A program made the position numbers and the translations under genes. This document shows positions 20,455 through 28,718 of a DNA stretch of 34,534 bases, piece by piece (position 1 is the first letter of the stretch; each line of letters opens with the position of its first letter). Under the pieces are notes generated by a model that had not been told where the DNA came from, ran no database searches, and worked only from the letters and a program-made list of their open reading frames with translations. Origin of the DNA: Bacteroidota bacterium (lineage in GTDB: Bacteria > Bacteroidota > Bacteroidia > Flavobacteriales > Schleiferiaceae); NCBI GenBank assembly GCA_005786915.1, contig SYCM01000094.1:1-34534 (forward strand), in the 5' to 3' direction.

Positions 20455-23013
20455 ATGGATGAAAATTTCTCTCCCCGAGTCAAGGACGTCATTGGGTACA
20501 GCAAAGAAGAAGCGCTTCGCTTGGGCCACGACAGCATCGGCACGGAACACTTGGTCCTCGGTTTGATCCGTGAAGGAGCGGGTTCCGCCATTGAATTGCT
20601 TCAAGTGTTGGGCGTGGATTTGCTCGAAGTCCGCCACAAGATAGAAGGCCTTCACCAGGCGGTGGAAAACCCCGCGCTGAGCCGCAAGAACATCCCGCTT
20701 ACCCGGCAGGCTGAGAAGGCGCTGAAGACCACTTTTCTCGAGGCCAAGCTGTACGGAAGTCCGGTGATCCGCACGGCCCACCTCCTCCTCTGCATTCTGC
20801 GGAACGAAAACGATCCGGTCGCAGCGGTACTCCGCGGCCTGGGCATCGATTACGAAACCTTGAAGAACGAGTACCAAACCCGGTTCATGGAAGAGCGCAA
20901 GTCCGACCGGGGCAGCAACCCATCGGCCGCCCTCAGCGGCGACGACGACGACGACGAACCGACGCGCGGTAACGCACCCAAGGCCAGCAAGCCTGGGGAC
21001 GCGAAGAGCAAAACGCCCGTACTGGACAATTTTGGCCGCGACCTGACCAAGTTGGCCGAAGAAGACAAGCTGGATCCAGTGGTTGGGCGTGAAAAAGAGA
21101 TCGAGCGCGTGAGCCAGGTGCTGAGCCGCCGCAAGAAAAACAACCCCCTACTCATTGGTGAGCCCGGGGTCGGCAAGTCGGCAATCGCAGAGGGCCTCGC
21201 CCTGAAAATCGTGCAAAAGCAAGTTAGCCGCGTACTCTTTGGCAAGCGCGTCGTCACGCTCGATCTGGCGAGCCTCGTCGCAGGCACGAAGTACCGGGGC
21301 CAGTTCGAGGAGCGCATGAAGGCGCTCATGAATGAGCTGGAGAAAAATGACGACATCATTCTGTTCATCGACGAGATCCACACCATTGTGGGTGCCGGAG
21401 GCGCCACGGGTTCGCTCGACGCAAGTAACATGTTCAAGCCAGCGCTGGCCCGCGGAGAAATTCAGTGCATTGGCGCCACCACACTGGACGAATACCGACA
21501 GTACATTGAAAAAGACGGAGCCCTTGAGCGTCGCTTCCAAAAAGTCACGGTGGATGCACCGAGCCCCGACGAAACCTTCCAAATTCTACAAAACCTCAAA
21601 CCGAAGTACGAGGAGCACCACAACGTCACCTACACCGACGAGGCCCTTGCCGCCTGCGTTTCGCTGACTGTGCGCTACGTGCCCGACCGTTTTTTGCCCG
21701 ACAAGGCTATTGATGCATTGGATGAAGCTGGTAGCCGCGTGCACCTGGGTTCGATTTCGGTCCCCCAAGGCGTTCGCGAACTAGAGGAGCAGCTCGAAGC
21801 CGTCCGCCAGCAAAAAATGGAAGTGGTCAAAAAGCAACGCTACGAGGAGGCGGCCAAGCTCCGTGACGACGAAAAGCAAATTGAGGCGAAATTGGCGCAC
21901 GTTCAGGCCGAATGGGATGAGGAGGTTCGCAAAAACCGCACTCCCGTTACGGAAGACGACATTGCCGAAGTGGTAGCAATGATGACGGGAATACCCGTTC
22001 GCAAAGTGTCTAAAGACGAGCTCGCCAAGCTGGCGGCCATGGAAGCCGACATCAAGAGCAAAATCATCGGGCAGGACGAAGCCGTTCGCAAGGTGGTGCG
22101 GGCCATTCAGCGCAACCGCGCGGGCCTCAAGGATCCGAACAAGCCTGTGGGCTCCTTCATCTTTTTGGGACCGACGGGCGTGGGCAAGACGCAGCTCGCC
22201 AAAGAAATTGCCATTCAGCTGTTTGATTCGGCCGACGCGCTGATTCGCATCGACATGTCGGAATACATGGAGAAGTTTGCGATCACGCGGCTCGTCGGTG
22301 CGCCTCCGGGGTACGTGGGCTATGAAGAAGGTGGACAGCTGACCGAAAAGGTGCGCCGAAAGCCCTACTCGGTGGTACTGCTCGACGAGATTGAAAAAGC
22401 GCACCCTGACGTGTTCAATTTGCTCCTTCAGGCGTTGGACGACGGACACATGACGGATAGCCTTGGGCGCAAGGTCGACTTCAAGAATGCCTTGATCATC
22501 ATGACGTCGAACCTTGGTTCGCGTCAGCTCAAGGACTTTGGCACGGGCGTAGGTTTTGGCACCCGTACGCGACAAGACAACTCCGAAGAGCTGGCCAAGG
22601 GCGTCATCGAAACAGCCCTAAAGAAGGCGTTTGCGCCGGAGTTCCTCAACCGCATCGACGACGTGATTGTGTTTCAGCCTTTGGAAAAGGACGACATCTC
22701 GCGCATCGTGCACATCGAGCTTGAGAGCCTGCTCCGCCGCATGACGGCTTTGGAGTACCACGTGAGCCTCGACGATACGGCGGTGGCGTTCTTGGCCGAA
22801 AAAGGCTTTGATCCTAAGTTTGGGGCGCGTCCGCTTCAGCGGGCTATCCAGCGCTACGTCGAAGACCCCTTGGCCGAAGAAATCGTCAAGGGCGCGTTTC
22901 ACCCGGGCGATACCGTAGTGTTCTCCGGTGAAGAAGGGGCCGAACTGTTGAGTTTGCGCATCACGCCCAAAGAGGTTGCCGAGCCCAGCGCTCCGGCAGA
23001 ATCGAACGATTAG
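20455..23013 (+). CDS. clpC: ATP-dependent Clp protease ATP-binding subunit ClpC
   Basis: HSP100 unfoldase of 852 aa that feeds substrates to ClpP. The double Clp-N domain spans residues 1-145. A linker follows with an Asp run (GDDDDDE, encoded by five GAC codons at 20941-20955). The first AAA+ domain has Walker A GEPGVGKS (235-242) and LFIDEIHTIVGAGGA. The middle region near residues 445-480 carries a UVR-like helix (VKKQRYEEAAKLRDDEKQ), which marks ClpC rather than ClpA or ClpB. The second AAA+ domain has GPTGVGKT near 572 and ends with a ClpB-type D2-small domain (FGARPLQRAIQRYVEDPLAE). It is divergent from gyrA. Its TAG overlaps the stop of the convergent DUF493 gene by 3 bp. Confidence 0.97.
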   Translation: MDENFSPRVKDVIGYSKEEALRLGHDSIGTEHLVLGLIREGAGSAIELLQVLGVDLLEVRHKIEGLHQAVENPALSRKNIPLTRQAEKALKTTFLEAKLYGSPVIRTAHLLLCILRNENDPVAAVLRGLGIDYETLKNEYQTRFMEERKSDRGSNPSAALSGDDDDDEPTRGNAPKASKPGDAKSKTPVLDNFGRDLTKLAEEDKLDPVVGREKEIERVSQVLSRRKKNNPLLIGEPGVGKSAIAEGLALKIVQKQVSRVLFGKRVVTLDLASLVAGTKYRGQFEERMKALMNELEKNDDIILFIDEIHTIVGAGGATGSLDASNMFKPALARGEIQCIGATTLDEYRQYIEKDGALERRFQKVTVDAPSPDETFQILQNLKPKYEEHHNVTYTDEALAACVSLTVRYVPDRFLPDKAIDALDEAGSRVHLGSISVPQGVRELEEQLEAVRQQKMEVVKKQRYEEAAKLRDDEKQIEAKLAHVQAEWDEEVRKNRTPVTEDDIAEVVAMMTGIPVRKVSKDELAKLAAMEADIKSKIIGQDEAVRKVVRAIQRNRAGLKDPNKPVGSFIFLGPTGVGKTQLAKEIAIQLFDSADALIRIDMSEYMEKFAITRLVGAPPGYVGYEEGGQLTEKVRRKPYSVVLLDEIEKAHPDVFNLLLQALDDGHMTDSLGRKVDFKNALIIMTSNLGSRQLKDFGTGVGFGTRTRQDNSEELAKGVIETALKKAFAPEFLNRIDDVIVFQPLEKDDISRIVHIELESLLRRMTALEYHVSLDDTAVAFLAEKGFDPKFGARPLQRAIQRYVEDPLAEEIVKGAFHPGDTVVFSGEEGAELLSLRITPKEVAEPSAPAESND

Positions 23014-23276
23014 AGGCTGATGAGCCCGGGGATTCCCTGAGCTTGTCGGTAGCGCTCTACGACCGCATCCACGCTGATCATCAGCTCCTTAGCGGTAAAA
23101 GACACGTAGTTGCCTTTCGAAGAGGGCCGCAGCGAAAGCTCAGCCACTTCAGGATCAAACAGCTGTTCAAGCTTCGCGATCGACTCGTTGTGGGCCGGAC
23201 AAATGAATTTAAACATATACAGCGCGGGCCAGGTGTAGTTTTGCTCCAGTAGTTCGCGAAATTTGACTTCCTCCAT
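23010..23276 (-). CDS. DUF493 (YbeD-like) protein
   Basis: Small protein of 88 aa of the DUF493/YbeD family, which has a ferredoxin-like ACT-type fold and an unassigned role. It begins MEEVKFRELLEQNYTWPALY, followed by MFKFICPAHNESIAKLEQLF and a strand pair SSKGNYVSFTAKELMISVD. The longer frame upstream is antisense to the AAA_28 gene and was rejected. The start codon shares bases with the start of the AAA_28 gene on the opposite strand (CATG at 23274-23277). Its stop overlaps the clpC stop. The -7 box TTACTTTG lies 4 nt before the ATG, inside the neighbour's coding sequence. Confidence 0.85.
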   Translation of the reverse strand: MEEVKFRELLEQNYTWPALYMFKFICPAHNESIAKLEQLFDPEVAELSLRPSSKGNYVSFTAKELMISVDAVVERYRQAQGIPGLISL

Positions 23277-23826
23277 GATCCAAAGTAACAGCACAACCCG
23301 TAGAATCGTTCTTACCGGCGCCCCCTCCACCGGTAAAACCTCTGTGGTGGCGCGGCTACAGGAGATGGGATACCCTGTGCTGCACGAGATTTCACGCGAC
23401 ATCATCACCCAAGAAGGCACCAAGCTGGGCGGCGAGGACCCTTGGCGAAATTTATTGGCATTTTCTGAAGTCATCTGGAAGCTGCGAAGCGCCCAACACC
23501 GAGAAGCGGCTCAGTACGTCGGTGACGTCTTTTTTGACCGAAGCTTGCTGGACACCCTTAGCTACCTACAAGCGGGCGACAAACCCATTCCCGAGTGGAT
23601 GGACCCTACCCCCTTCCCCTACCACTACAAAGTGTTCATTTTTCCGCCCTGGGAAGCCATTTACCGAACCGACGACGCCCGATGGGAGCCCTTTGAAACC
23701 GCGGTTCAAGTGCACGAATCGCTGGTGTCTACCTACTCTTCGTTGGGATACGAACTGATTGAGGTTCCGCGCAAGTCGGTCGAAGAACGCGTCGAGTTCA
23801 TTTTGAATGTCGTCCAGCGCACCTGA
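23275..23826 (+). CDS. AAA_28-type ATPase (NadR kinase-like P-loop protein)
   Basis: P-loop NTPase of about 183 aa with an AAA_28-like domain, related to the kinase part of NadR. Walker A is GAPSTGKTS near the N-terminus, HEISRDIITQEGTKLGG follows, then the Walker B-like VFFDRSLLDTLSY. The middle HYKVFIFPPWEAIYRTDDAR and the VEERVEFIL ending are typical of this group. Substrate is unknown; a nucleoside or riboside kinase is possible. I chose the ATG at 23275; an in-frame ATG four codons upstream (23263) is the alternative. It overlaps the start codon of divergent DUF493, and its own end overlaps recQ by 20 bp, so recQ is probably translated from the same message. Confidence 0.8.
   Translation: MIQSNSTTRRIVLTGAPSTGKTSVVARLQEMGYPVLHEISRDIITQEGTKLGGEDPWRNLLAFSEVIWKLRSAQHREAAQYVGDVFFDRSLLDTLSYLQAGDKPIPEWMDPTPFPYHYKVFIFPPWEAIYRTDDARWEPFETAVQVHESLVSTYSSLGYELIEVPRKSVEERVEFILNVVQRT
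23281..23288 (-). promoter_or_regulatory. Probable -7 box of DUF493
   Basis: TTACTTTG on the minus strand has one mismatch to TAnnTTTG and ends 4 nt before the ATG. It lies inside the first codons of the AAA_28 gene. Confidence 0.45.
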
Positions 23827-25663
23827 CCGCCTTTCGGCCGTACTCTCCTCGGTTTGGGGCTACGCGGACTTTCGACCGCTGCAGCGACCCATTGCCGAAT
23901 CGGTACTCTCGGGCCGCGACACCGTGGCCCTGTTGCCCACCGGGGGCGGCAAGTCGCTGTGCTTTCAAGTACCCGGATTGGTCCTCGGCGGCACCACGGT
24001 GGTGGTTTCTCCGCTCATCTCGCTCATGGCGGACCAGGTTCAGCAGCTCGTACAGCGCGGAATCGACGCGCGCTCCTTGGCCGGCGACCTCAAGCCCGCC
24101 GACTGGATGCGGTTGCAGCAGCACCCTCCTCAGTTCGCCTACGTTTCGCCCGAACGGGCCCAATCCAAGAACTTCCTGGCCGTAATGGAGCACTGGGATG
24201 TGCGGATTCTGGCGGTCGACGAGGCCCACTGCGTCAGCCAGTGGGGGCACGACTTTAGGCCGCAGTACTTGCTCCTTCGTTCCCTGCGCAATGCCTTGCC
24301 GGGAATCCCCTGCCTCGCCCTGACCGCCTCGGCGACGCCCGAAGTGCTGCGCGACATCGTGGCGTCGCTTGGGCTGCAAGAAGCCCAGGTGTTTCAAGCA
24401 TCGTTTGCGCGTCCCAATCTGAGTTGGACGGTGCGCGTAGTTCCCGACGTAGTTCAGGCCTGCGTAGCGTCTTTGCGTCCCGAGGACGGTCGGCAAATCG
24501 TCTACGTGCGGAGCCGCGCCGGCGCGGCCAAATGGGCCGACGCCCTTCGGCAGCGCCGCATCCCCGCGGCGGCCTACCATGCGGGTCTTTCACGGGAGGA
24601 GCGCATGCGGCTGCAGACGGCATGGTCTCAAGGCGAGGTCCGCACGATGGTGGCCACCACGGCCTTTGGAATGGGCATCGACCAACCCAACGTTCGCCAA
24701 GTGGTGCACGTCGAAGTGCCCGAGAGTCCTGAGGCCCTCTACCAAGAAATGGGACGCGGAGGCCGAGACGGCCAGCCCGCTCATGCCCTCGTACTGCTCG
24801 ACGCGAAGTCCTTGGACCAATTCCGCCGCAAAATGGAGCGCAGCATGCCCGAGTTCTCGACCTGGGTGCGTCAGTACCACGAACTCGCCAGCAGGGCCCA
24901 AATTGCGGTAGGCGACGGACCTGGGGTAGCGCTCAAGCCGCAGTCGCCCGCTGAAGACCTGCTGCTCCGCATAATGGCGCGCAAGGGGCTCGCCGATGCC
25001 ATGGAAGGGCTTGAAACCAGCGTGCGGGTCCAGCTGCGCTACGGCGGCAGCGACCTCGTCGACGTTGCCGAGGCCAACCCGAAATACTCCGAACTGCTGT
25101 ATGCCCTGGCTCGCAAAGTTCCCGGAGTGGTGCACCACGCCGAAACCGTCGACCTCAGTGCGCTGGCGAGCTTTGGGTCGTGGACCCTTGCCGAGGTGCG
25201 CTCCCTCCTGTTTTCAGCCGCCGATTTAGGCCTGCTAGATGCCGAATCTGGGGCGTCGGGGAGCGCCTACCGCTGGATGCATCCGCGCTACCCCCAGCCG
25301 ACCAGCCCCATACCTAAATCTGAATGGGAAGTCGACCGAAACCGTATTCTACGGCGGGCGCGAGCCGTGTTGGCCGTGCTCGATCCGCACGCGGTGGCAT
25401 GCCGTTTTGTGCAGCTCCTCGCCTACTTTGGCGAGGAGGGCAGTGATTGCGGACAGTGCGATGTGTGTACGCGCCGCGACCAACCTAATGATGCCGAACG
25501 CCAATTGCTCGACGCCCTTCGGTCAGCTCCCGATCAACGGATGCAGATTGCCGCAGCCGCCCAGCTGCTCCCCTTGTCTCGGCCCGCGTTCCTGACGCTC
25601 CTCACCCAGGGTTGCGAGTGGGGATGGTGGAACGTGGACGCCGACGGATGGATGCGGCTTTAA
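23807..25663 (+). CDS. recQ: RecQ-family ATP-dependent DNA helicase
   Basis: 3'-5' DNA helicase of 618 aa. Motifs are a Q-motif region YADFRPLQ, Walker A LPTGGGKS (43-50), motif II DEAH (138-141) with CVSQWGHDFRP, LALTASATP, motif IV-VI segments IVYVRSRAGA, TTAFGMGIDQPNVRQVVH and QEMGRGGRDG. The RecQ zinc-binding cysteines are in ACRFVQLLAYFGEE followed by CGQCDVC. A partial winged-helix domain follows, but I see no HRDC domain. It is thus a short RecQ of the kind that accompanies a longer copy in many Bacteroidota; whether a second copy exists here cannot be seen. It overlaps the AAA_28 gene by 20 bp and is followed after 15 bp by fmt. Confidence 0.93.
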   Translation: MSSSAPDRLSAVLSSVWGYADFRPLQRPIAESVLSGRDTVALLPTGGGKSLCFQVPGLVLGGTTVVVSPLISLMADQVQQLVQRGIDARSLAGDLKPADWMRLQQHPPQFAYVSPERAQSKNFLAVMEHWDVRILAVDEAHCVSQWGHDFRPQYLLLRSLRNALPGIPCLALTASATPEVLRDIVASLGLQEAQVFQASFARPNLSWTVRVVPDVVQACVASLRPEDGRQIVYVRSRAGAAKWADALRQRRIPAAAYHAGLSREERMRLQTAWSQGEVRTMVATTAFGMGIDQPNVRQVVHVEVPESPEALYQEMGRGGRDGQPAHALVLLDAKSLDQFRRKMERSMPEFSTWVRQYHELASRAQIAVGDGPGVALKPQSPAEDLLLRIMARKGLADAMEGLETSVRVQLRYGGSDLVDVAEANPKYSELLYALARKVPGVVHHAETVDLSALASFGSWTLAEVRSLLFSAADLGLLDAESGASGSAYRWMHPRYPQPTSPIPKSEWEVDRNRILRRARAVLAVLDPHAVACRFVQLLAYFGEEGSDCGQCDVCTRRDQPNDAERQLLDALRSAPDQRMQIAAAAQLLPLSRPAFLTLLTQGCEWGWWNVDADGWMRL

Positions 25664-25666
25664 CGC

Positions 25667-25674
25667 GACCTTTG
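25667..25674 (+). promoter_or_regulatory. Probable -7 box of fmt
   Basis: GACCTTTG has one mismatch to TAnnTTTG and lies 4 nt before the fmt ATG, in the 15-bp gap after recQ. Confidence 0.45.
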
Positions 25675-25678
25675 CCCC

Positions 25679-26641
25679 ATGATTCGCACGGTTTTCTTTG
25701 GCACCCCCGACTTTGCCGTCACTTGCCTTAAAGCGCTTTCGGCATCTTCCGAAGTCGACGTGTGCGCGGTGGTCACGGCGCCGGATCGTCCTAGCGGTAG
25801 GGGGCAATCCATCCAGCCCTCGCCCGTTGCGCGGTTCGCCGAGGAGCTCGGCATTCCGGTTTTGCGCCCCGAACGATTAAAGGATGTTGCGTTTTTGGCG
25901 GAATTGCGCTCCCTTGAAGCCGACGTATTTACGGTAGTGGCTTTTCGCATGCTCCCCGAAGTAGTGTGGTCTATGCCGCGATTGGGGTCGCTCAACATTC
26001 ACGGATCGCTGCTGCCCGACCTGCGGGGCGCCGCCCCCATTCAGTGGAGCCTTGCCCACGGCGACTCCAAAACTGGGCTCACGGCCTTTTCGCTCAACGC
26101 CCACATCGACGAAGGCCCCATTTTGGCTCAGGTCGAGCTGGCGGTAGAACCGGACGAGACGCTGGGTTCGCTTTACCCCCGCATGGCCGAGGCGGGTGCC
26201 CAATTGGCGGTGCAGGTTTTGGCTGATTTCGCCCTAAACAAGCGAAACCCGCGGATTCAGCCCGAGTCGCCCAACCTTCGCTTGGCCCCCAAATTAGGGC
26301 CTGACTTTGCGCACCTGGAACAGCTTGACTCGTCGTTTTCGGTGCATAACCGCATTCGTGCCTGCGATTCAACGCCCGGAGCTAGCCTTCCGAGTCCCGA
26401 ACGCCCGGGGGAACGATTCAAGTTGTTTGCCAGTTCCTACCGTGCGACCCCCTTGAGCCAGGGCTCGGATTCGGTTTATTATGTAATTGATAATGAGTGT
26501 TTTAAGATAATTGACGGCCGTGGGGTGTCCGAAATTCACGAGATTCAATGGCCCGGAAAACGCCGCATGCCTGCCTCGGAATTTTTGCGCGGATCGCGAA
26601 TTAGAGGCCGATTTACACTTAGTGGTCAAAAAATTGACTAA
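25679..26641 (+). CDS. fmt: Methionyl-tRNA formyltransferase
   Basis: Enzyme of 320 aa that formylates initiator Met-tRNA with 10-formyl-THF. It begins IRTVFFGTPDFAV, the family start. The catalytic region reads LNIHGSLLPDLRGAAPIQWS (Asn and His of the active site), followed by GLTAFSLNAHIDEGPIL with the third catalytic residue, Asp. The usual HxSLLP Ser/Phe is replaced by Gly (HGSLLP). The C-terminal OB-like domain is present but diverged; its DNA is more AT-rich near the 3' end (26470-26520). It follows recQ by 15 bp with a possible -7 box in the gap. Length is normal. Confidence 0.95.
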   Translation: MIRTVFFGTPDFAVTCLKALSASSEVDVCAVVTAPDRPSGRGQSIQPSPVARFAEELGIPVLRPERLKDVAFLAELRSLEADVFTVVAFRMLPEVVWSMPRLGSLNIHGSLLPDLRGAAPIQWSLAHGDSKTGLTAFSLNAHIDEGPILAQVELAVEPDETLGSLYPRMAEAGAQLAVQVLADFALNKRNPRIQPESPNLRLAPKLGPDFAHLEQLDSSFSVHNRIRACDSTPGASLPSPERPGERFKLFASSYRATPLSQGSDSVYYVIDNECFKIIDGRGVSEIHEIQWPGKRRMPASEFLRGSRIRGRFTLSGQKID

Positions 26642-26645
26642 TTCC

Positions 26646-26675
26646 TTGTACGTATTGCGTTTCCGACTATATTTG
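26646..26675 (+). promoter_or_regulatory. Promoter of the HU gene (-33 and -7)
   Basis: TTG at 26646-26648 and TATATTTG at 26668-26675 are separated by 19 bp, the best full Bacteroidota-type promoter in the window. A 40-nt A-rich leader precedes the ATG. Confidence 0.75.
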
Positions 26676-26715
26676 GGAAAACCAAACGTTTAATCACACT
26701 TTAAAAACATCAAGC

Positions 26716-26985
26716 ATGAACAAGGCAGAACTCATCGATGCCATCGCTGCAGACGCAGGTATCTCTAAAGCTCAAGCTAAATCAGCTTTGGATTCCGTTA
26801 CCAACAACATCGGCGGTGCTTTGGCCAAAGGAGGCAAAGTATCACTCGTAGGTTTCGGTACCTTCAGCGTATCAGCTCGCGGTGCTCGTGAGGGCCGCAA
26901 CCCCCAAACTGGCGCAACGATCAAAATCGCTGCCAAGAAGGTTGCTAAGTTCAAGGCTGGCGCTGAGCTGGCTGGCAAACTCTAA
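26716..26985 (+). CDS. hup: HU-family DNA-binding protein
   Basis: Nucleoid protein of 89 aa. It starts MNKAELIDAIAADAGISKAQ and has the HU signature GFGTFSVSARGAREGRNPQT, where the Arg/Asn-rich beta arm intercalates at DNA kinks, and ends AAKKVAKFKAGAELAGKL. Length is standard for a homodimeric HU. Third-base choice looks less GC-biased than in the neighbours, as expected for a highly expressed gene. It has its own strong promoter and a perfect stem-loop terminator, so it is a single-gene unit. Confidence 0.97.
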   Translation: MNKAELIDAIAADAGISKAQAKSALDSVTNNIGGALAKGGKVSLVGFGTFSVSARGAREGRNPQTGATIKIAAKKVAKFKAGAELAGKL

Positions 26986-27010
26986 TGCCCCCGAAATCAC
27001 CTAAACGCGA

Positions 27011-27034
27011 AAGCCGCCCTCGGGCGGCTTTTTT
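27011..27034 (+). terminator. Rho-independent terminator of the HU gene
   Basis: An 8-bp stem AAGCCGCC/GGCGGCTT with a 4-nt loop (CTCG) is followed by a T run. It lies between convergent genes and may also stop the opposite strand weakly. Confidence 0.9.
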
Positions 27035-27054
27035 CATGACCCAAAACGCCGCGG

Positions 27055-28065
27055 CTACTTCGCCAGGGCGTAGATGGACTCGATAATTTCGACCACCTTG
27101 AGTCCCTCAAGGGCGTTGGTGGTAATGGGGCGGGTACCCTCCAGCACGTCGCGCACGTTTTCGTACACATAAATGTGGTTGGCTGCGGACCCTTTGTAGG
27201 GGCCGTAGTCGTTGGGCGGATTGCTCGGGGCGAGCACCGGCATCTCGTAACCTTCAATATGGCAGTGCACCACTTCGTTCATGTACTGACCGGCCACTTT
27301 CAGGCTGCCCTTGGACCCAATCACCGTCATGGAACTCTCCAAGTTCGCGTCCCACACGCTGGTGCTGTAGTTCAGCGAACCCAGGGCGGCGCCGTGCTGG
27401 GGAAGGGCGAAATGCACGAGTCCGCTGTCCTCAAACGCAATACTGTGGCTGTGGTTGTAGTTGCGGAGTAGCGCACTCAGAGGCTTAACGTCGCCAAAAA
27501 CCCAGTATAAAATGTCGATGAAGTGGCTGAACTGCGTGAACAAGGTGCCTCCGTCGAGGTCCTTGGTTCCGTGCCATCCACCGGCGTGGTAGTAGCGGTC
27601 GTCGCGGTTCCAAAAGCAGTCAATGTGGACCTGGTAGATGTCCCCTAGGCGGCCCTCGTCCACCACCGACTTGAGCCACTCCGAAGGCGGTGAGTAGCGG
27701 TTCTGCATCACCCCAAACACGTAGCGGCCGTGCTGAAGGGCCGCGTGCAGTACGCGTTCCGCGTCCGCCTTGCGCAGCGCCATGGGCTTTTCAATGATCA
27801 CGTGGGCGTGGGCATTGAGGGCCGTCAAAGCGTGTTCGGCGTGAAGTCCGTTGGGGCTAGCGATGGCTACCACGTCCACGCGGTGCGCGGCCAGCAGCTC
27901 CTCTAGGCTTCGGTAGTGCGGAACCTCAGATTTTAACCCCAGCTCCTCGGCGGATTTTAGGTCGCAGGTCGCCACGAGCTGCGCTCCGCGGACGTTGCGA
28001 ATCATTTCAAGATGGCGTTGGCCAATGCGGCCGCAGCCGACCACGGCAAAAGTCGATGAACTCAT
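27055..28065 (-). CDS. Gfo/Idh/MocA-family sugar dehydrogenase (WlbA/WbpB-like)
   Basis: NAD-dependent dehydrogenase of about 336 aa. The Rossmann N-terminus is FAVVGCGRIGQRHLEMI, followed by VDVVAIASPNGLHAEHAL and the family signature EKPMAL. The C-terminal part has CFWNRDDRYY, GTKDLDGGTLFTQFSHFIDI and VIGSKGSLKV, resembling UDP-N-acetyl-aminosugar 3-dehydrogenases (WlbA/WbpB group) used for surface glycans. No other glycan gene is nearby, so the substrate is an inference. I chose the ATG at 28065 (MSSSTFAVVG); it overlaps the pdxH stop by 4 bp (ATGA), implying translational coupling with pdxH. Confidence 0.88.
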   Translation of the reverse strand: MSSSTFAVVGCGRIGQRHLEMIRNVRGAQLVATCDLKSAEELGLKSEVPHYRSLEELLAAHRVDVVAIASPNGLHAEHALTALNAHAHVIIEKPMALRKADAERVLHAALQHGRYVFGVMQNRYSPPSEWLKSVVDEGRLGDIYQVHIDCFWNRDDRYYHAGGWHGTKDLDGGTLFTQFSHFIDILYWVFGDVKPLSALLRNYNHSHSIAFEDSGLVHFALPQHGAALGSLNYSTSVWDANLESSMTVIGSKGSLKVAGQYMNEVVHCHIEGYEMPVLAPSNPPNDYGPYKGSAANHIYVYENVRDVLEGTRPITTNALEGLKVVEIIESIYALAK

Positions 28066-28697
28066 GGTTGAAGTCGTTGCGCCGTCCACGTTTCGGCAGC
28101 GCTTAAGTGAAACTGAATGCGGTCGTGCAAGCGGCTGGCCCTTCCCTGCCAAAACTCAATTCGGTCCACGGCCAGGGCAAATCCGCCCCAATGCTCCGGG
28201 CGGACCACCCCGTCAGGGTTTGCGCGCTGCACCTCCGCCAGTCGCTGCTCCATTTCAGAACGCGAGGCAATGGGTTGCGATTGGTCCGAAGCCGCCGCAC
28301 CCCACTGACTTCCCAGCGGTCGGCTCGCGAAGTAGGCGTCGCTTTCAGAGGCCGGAATCCGGCGCACGCGCCCGCCAATTCGAATTTGGCGCTCCAAACT
28401 CGGCCAAAAAAACAAGGCGTGCGCCGACGGATCATGGGCTAAGTCCCGGCCTTTTTTGGATGCGTAATTCGTATAAAACACCATTTCACGGCCCCGAAGC
28501 TCCTTGAGCAACACGATGCGCGCGTCGGGGTGCCCCTCGGACGACACCGTGCTCAGGGCAAACGCCGTAGAATCCTCAACCCCAGTAGCCCGATATTCCT
28601 CGAGCCAGGCCGCAAATTGAACCATGGGGTCCGCGTTCAGCCAACGGTCGTCAAGACTCCCCTTGATATATTCTTTGCGGTCGTCGTGCAGCGCCAT
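28062..28697 (-). CDS. pdxH: Pyridoxamine 5'-phosphate oxidase
   Basis: FMN-dependent oxidase of 211 aa that makes pyridoxal 5'-phosphate from PNP or PMP. Visible family stretches are DPMVQFAAWLEE, SSEGHPDARIVLLKE (FMN/substrate binding), VFYTNYASKKGRDL, LFFWPSLERQIRIGGRV, and the C-terminal SRLHDRIQFHLS. Length is standard. The ATG at 28697 lies inside the -7 box of divergent yqgE; the two start codons are only about 20 bp apart. The downstream Gfo/Idh gene is coupled by an ATGA overlap. A PLP-dependent aminotransferase is encoded 1.3 kb away, but not in the same unit. Confidence 0.96.
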   Translation of the reverse strand: MALHDDRKEYIKGSLDDRWLNADPMVQFAAWLEEYRATGVEDSTAFALSTVSSEGHPDARIVLLKELRGREMVFYTNYASKKGRDLAHDPSAHALFFWPSLERQIRIGGRVRRIPASESDAYFASRPLGSQWGAAASDQSQPIASRSEMEQRLAEVQRANPDGVVRPEHWGGFALAVDRIEFWQGRASRLHDRIQFHLSAAETWTAQRLQP

Positions 28698-28702
28698 ATT
28701 TG
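28695..28702 (+). promoter_or_regulatory. Probable -7 box of yqgE
   Basis: CATATTTG has one mismatch to TAnnTTTG and lies 16 nt before the yqgE ATG. With its downstream bases it forms ATATTTGCGCTAAAT, identical to the TPR gene promoter at the same 16-nt spacing. Confidence 0.5.
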
Positions 28703-28718
28703 CGCTAAATTAGTTCGC

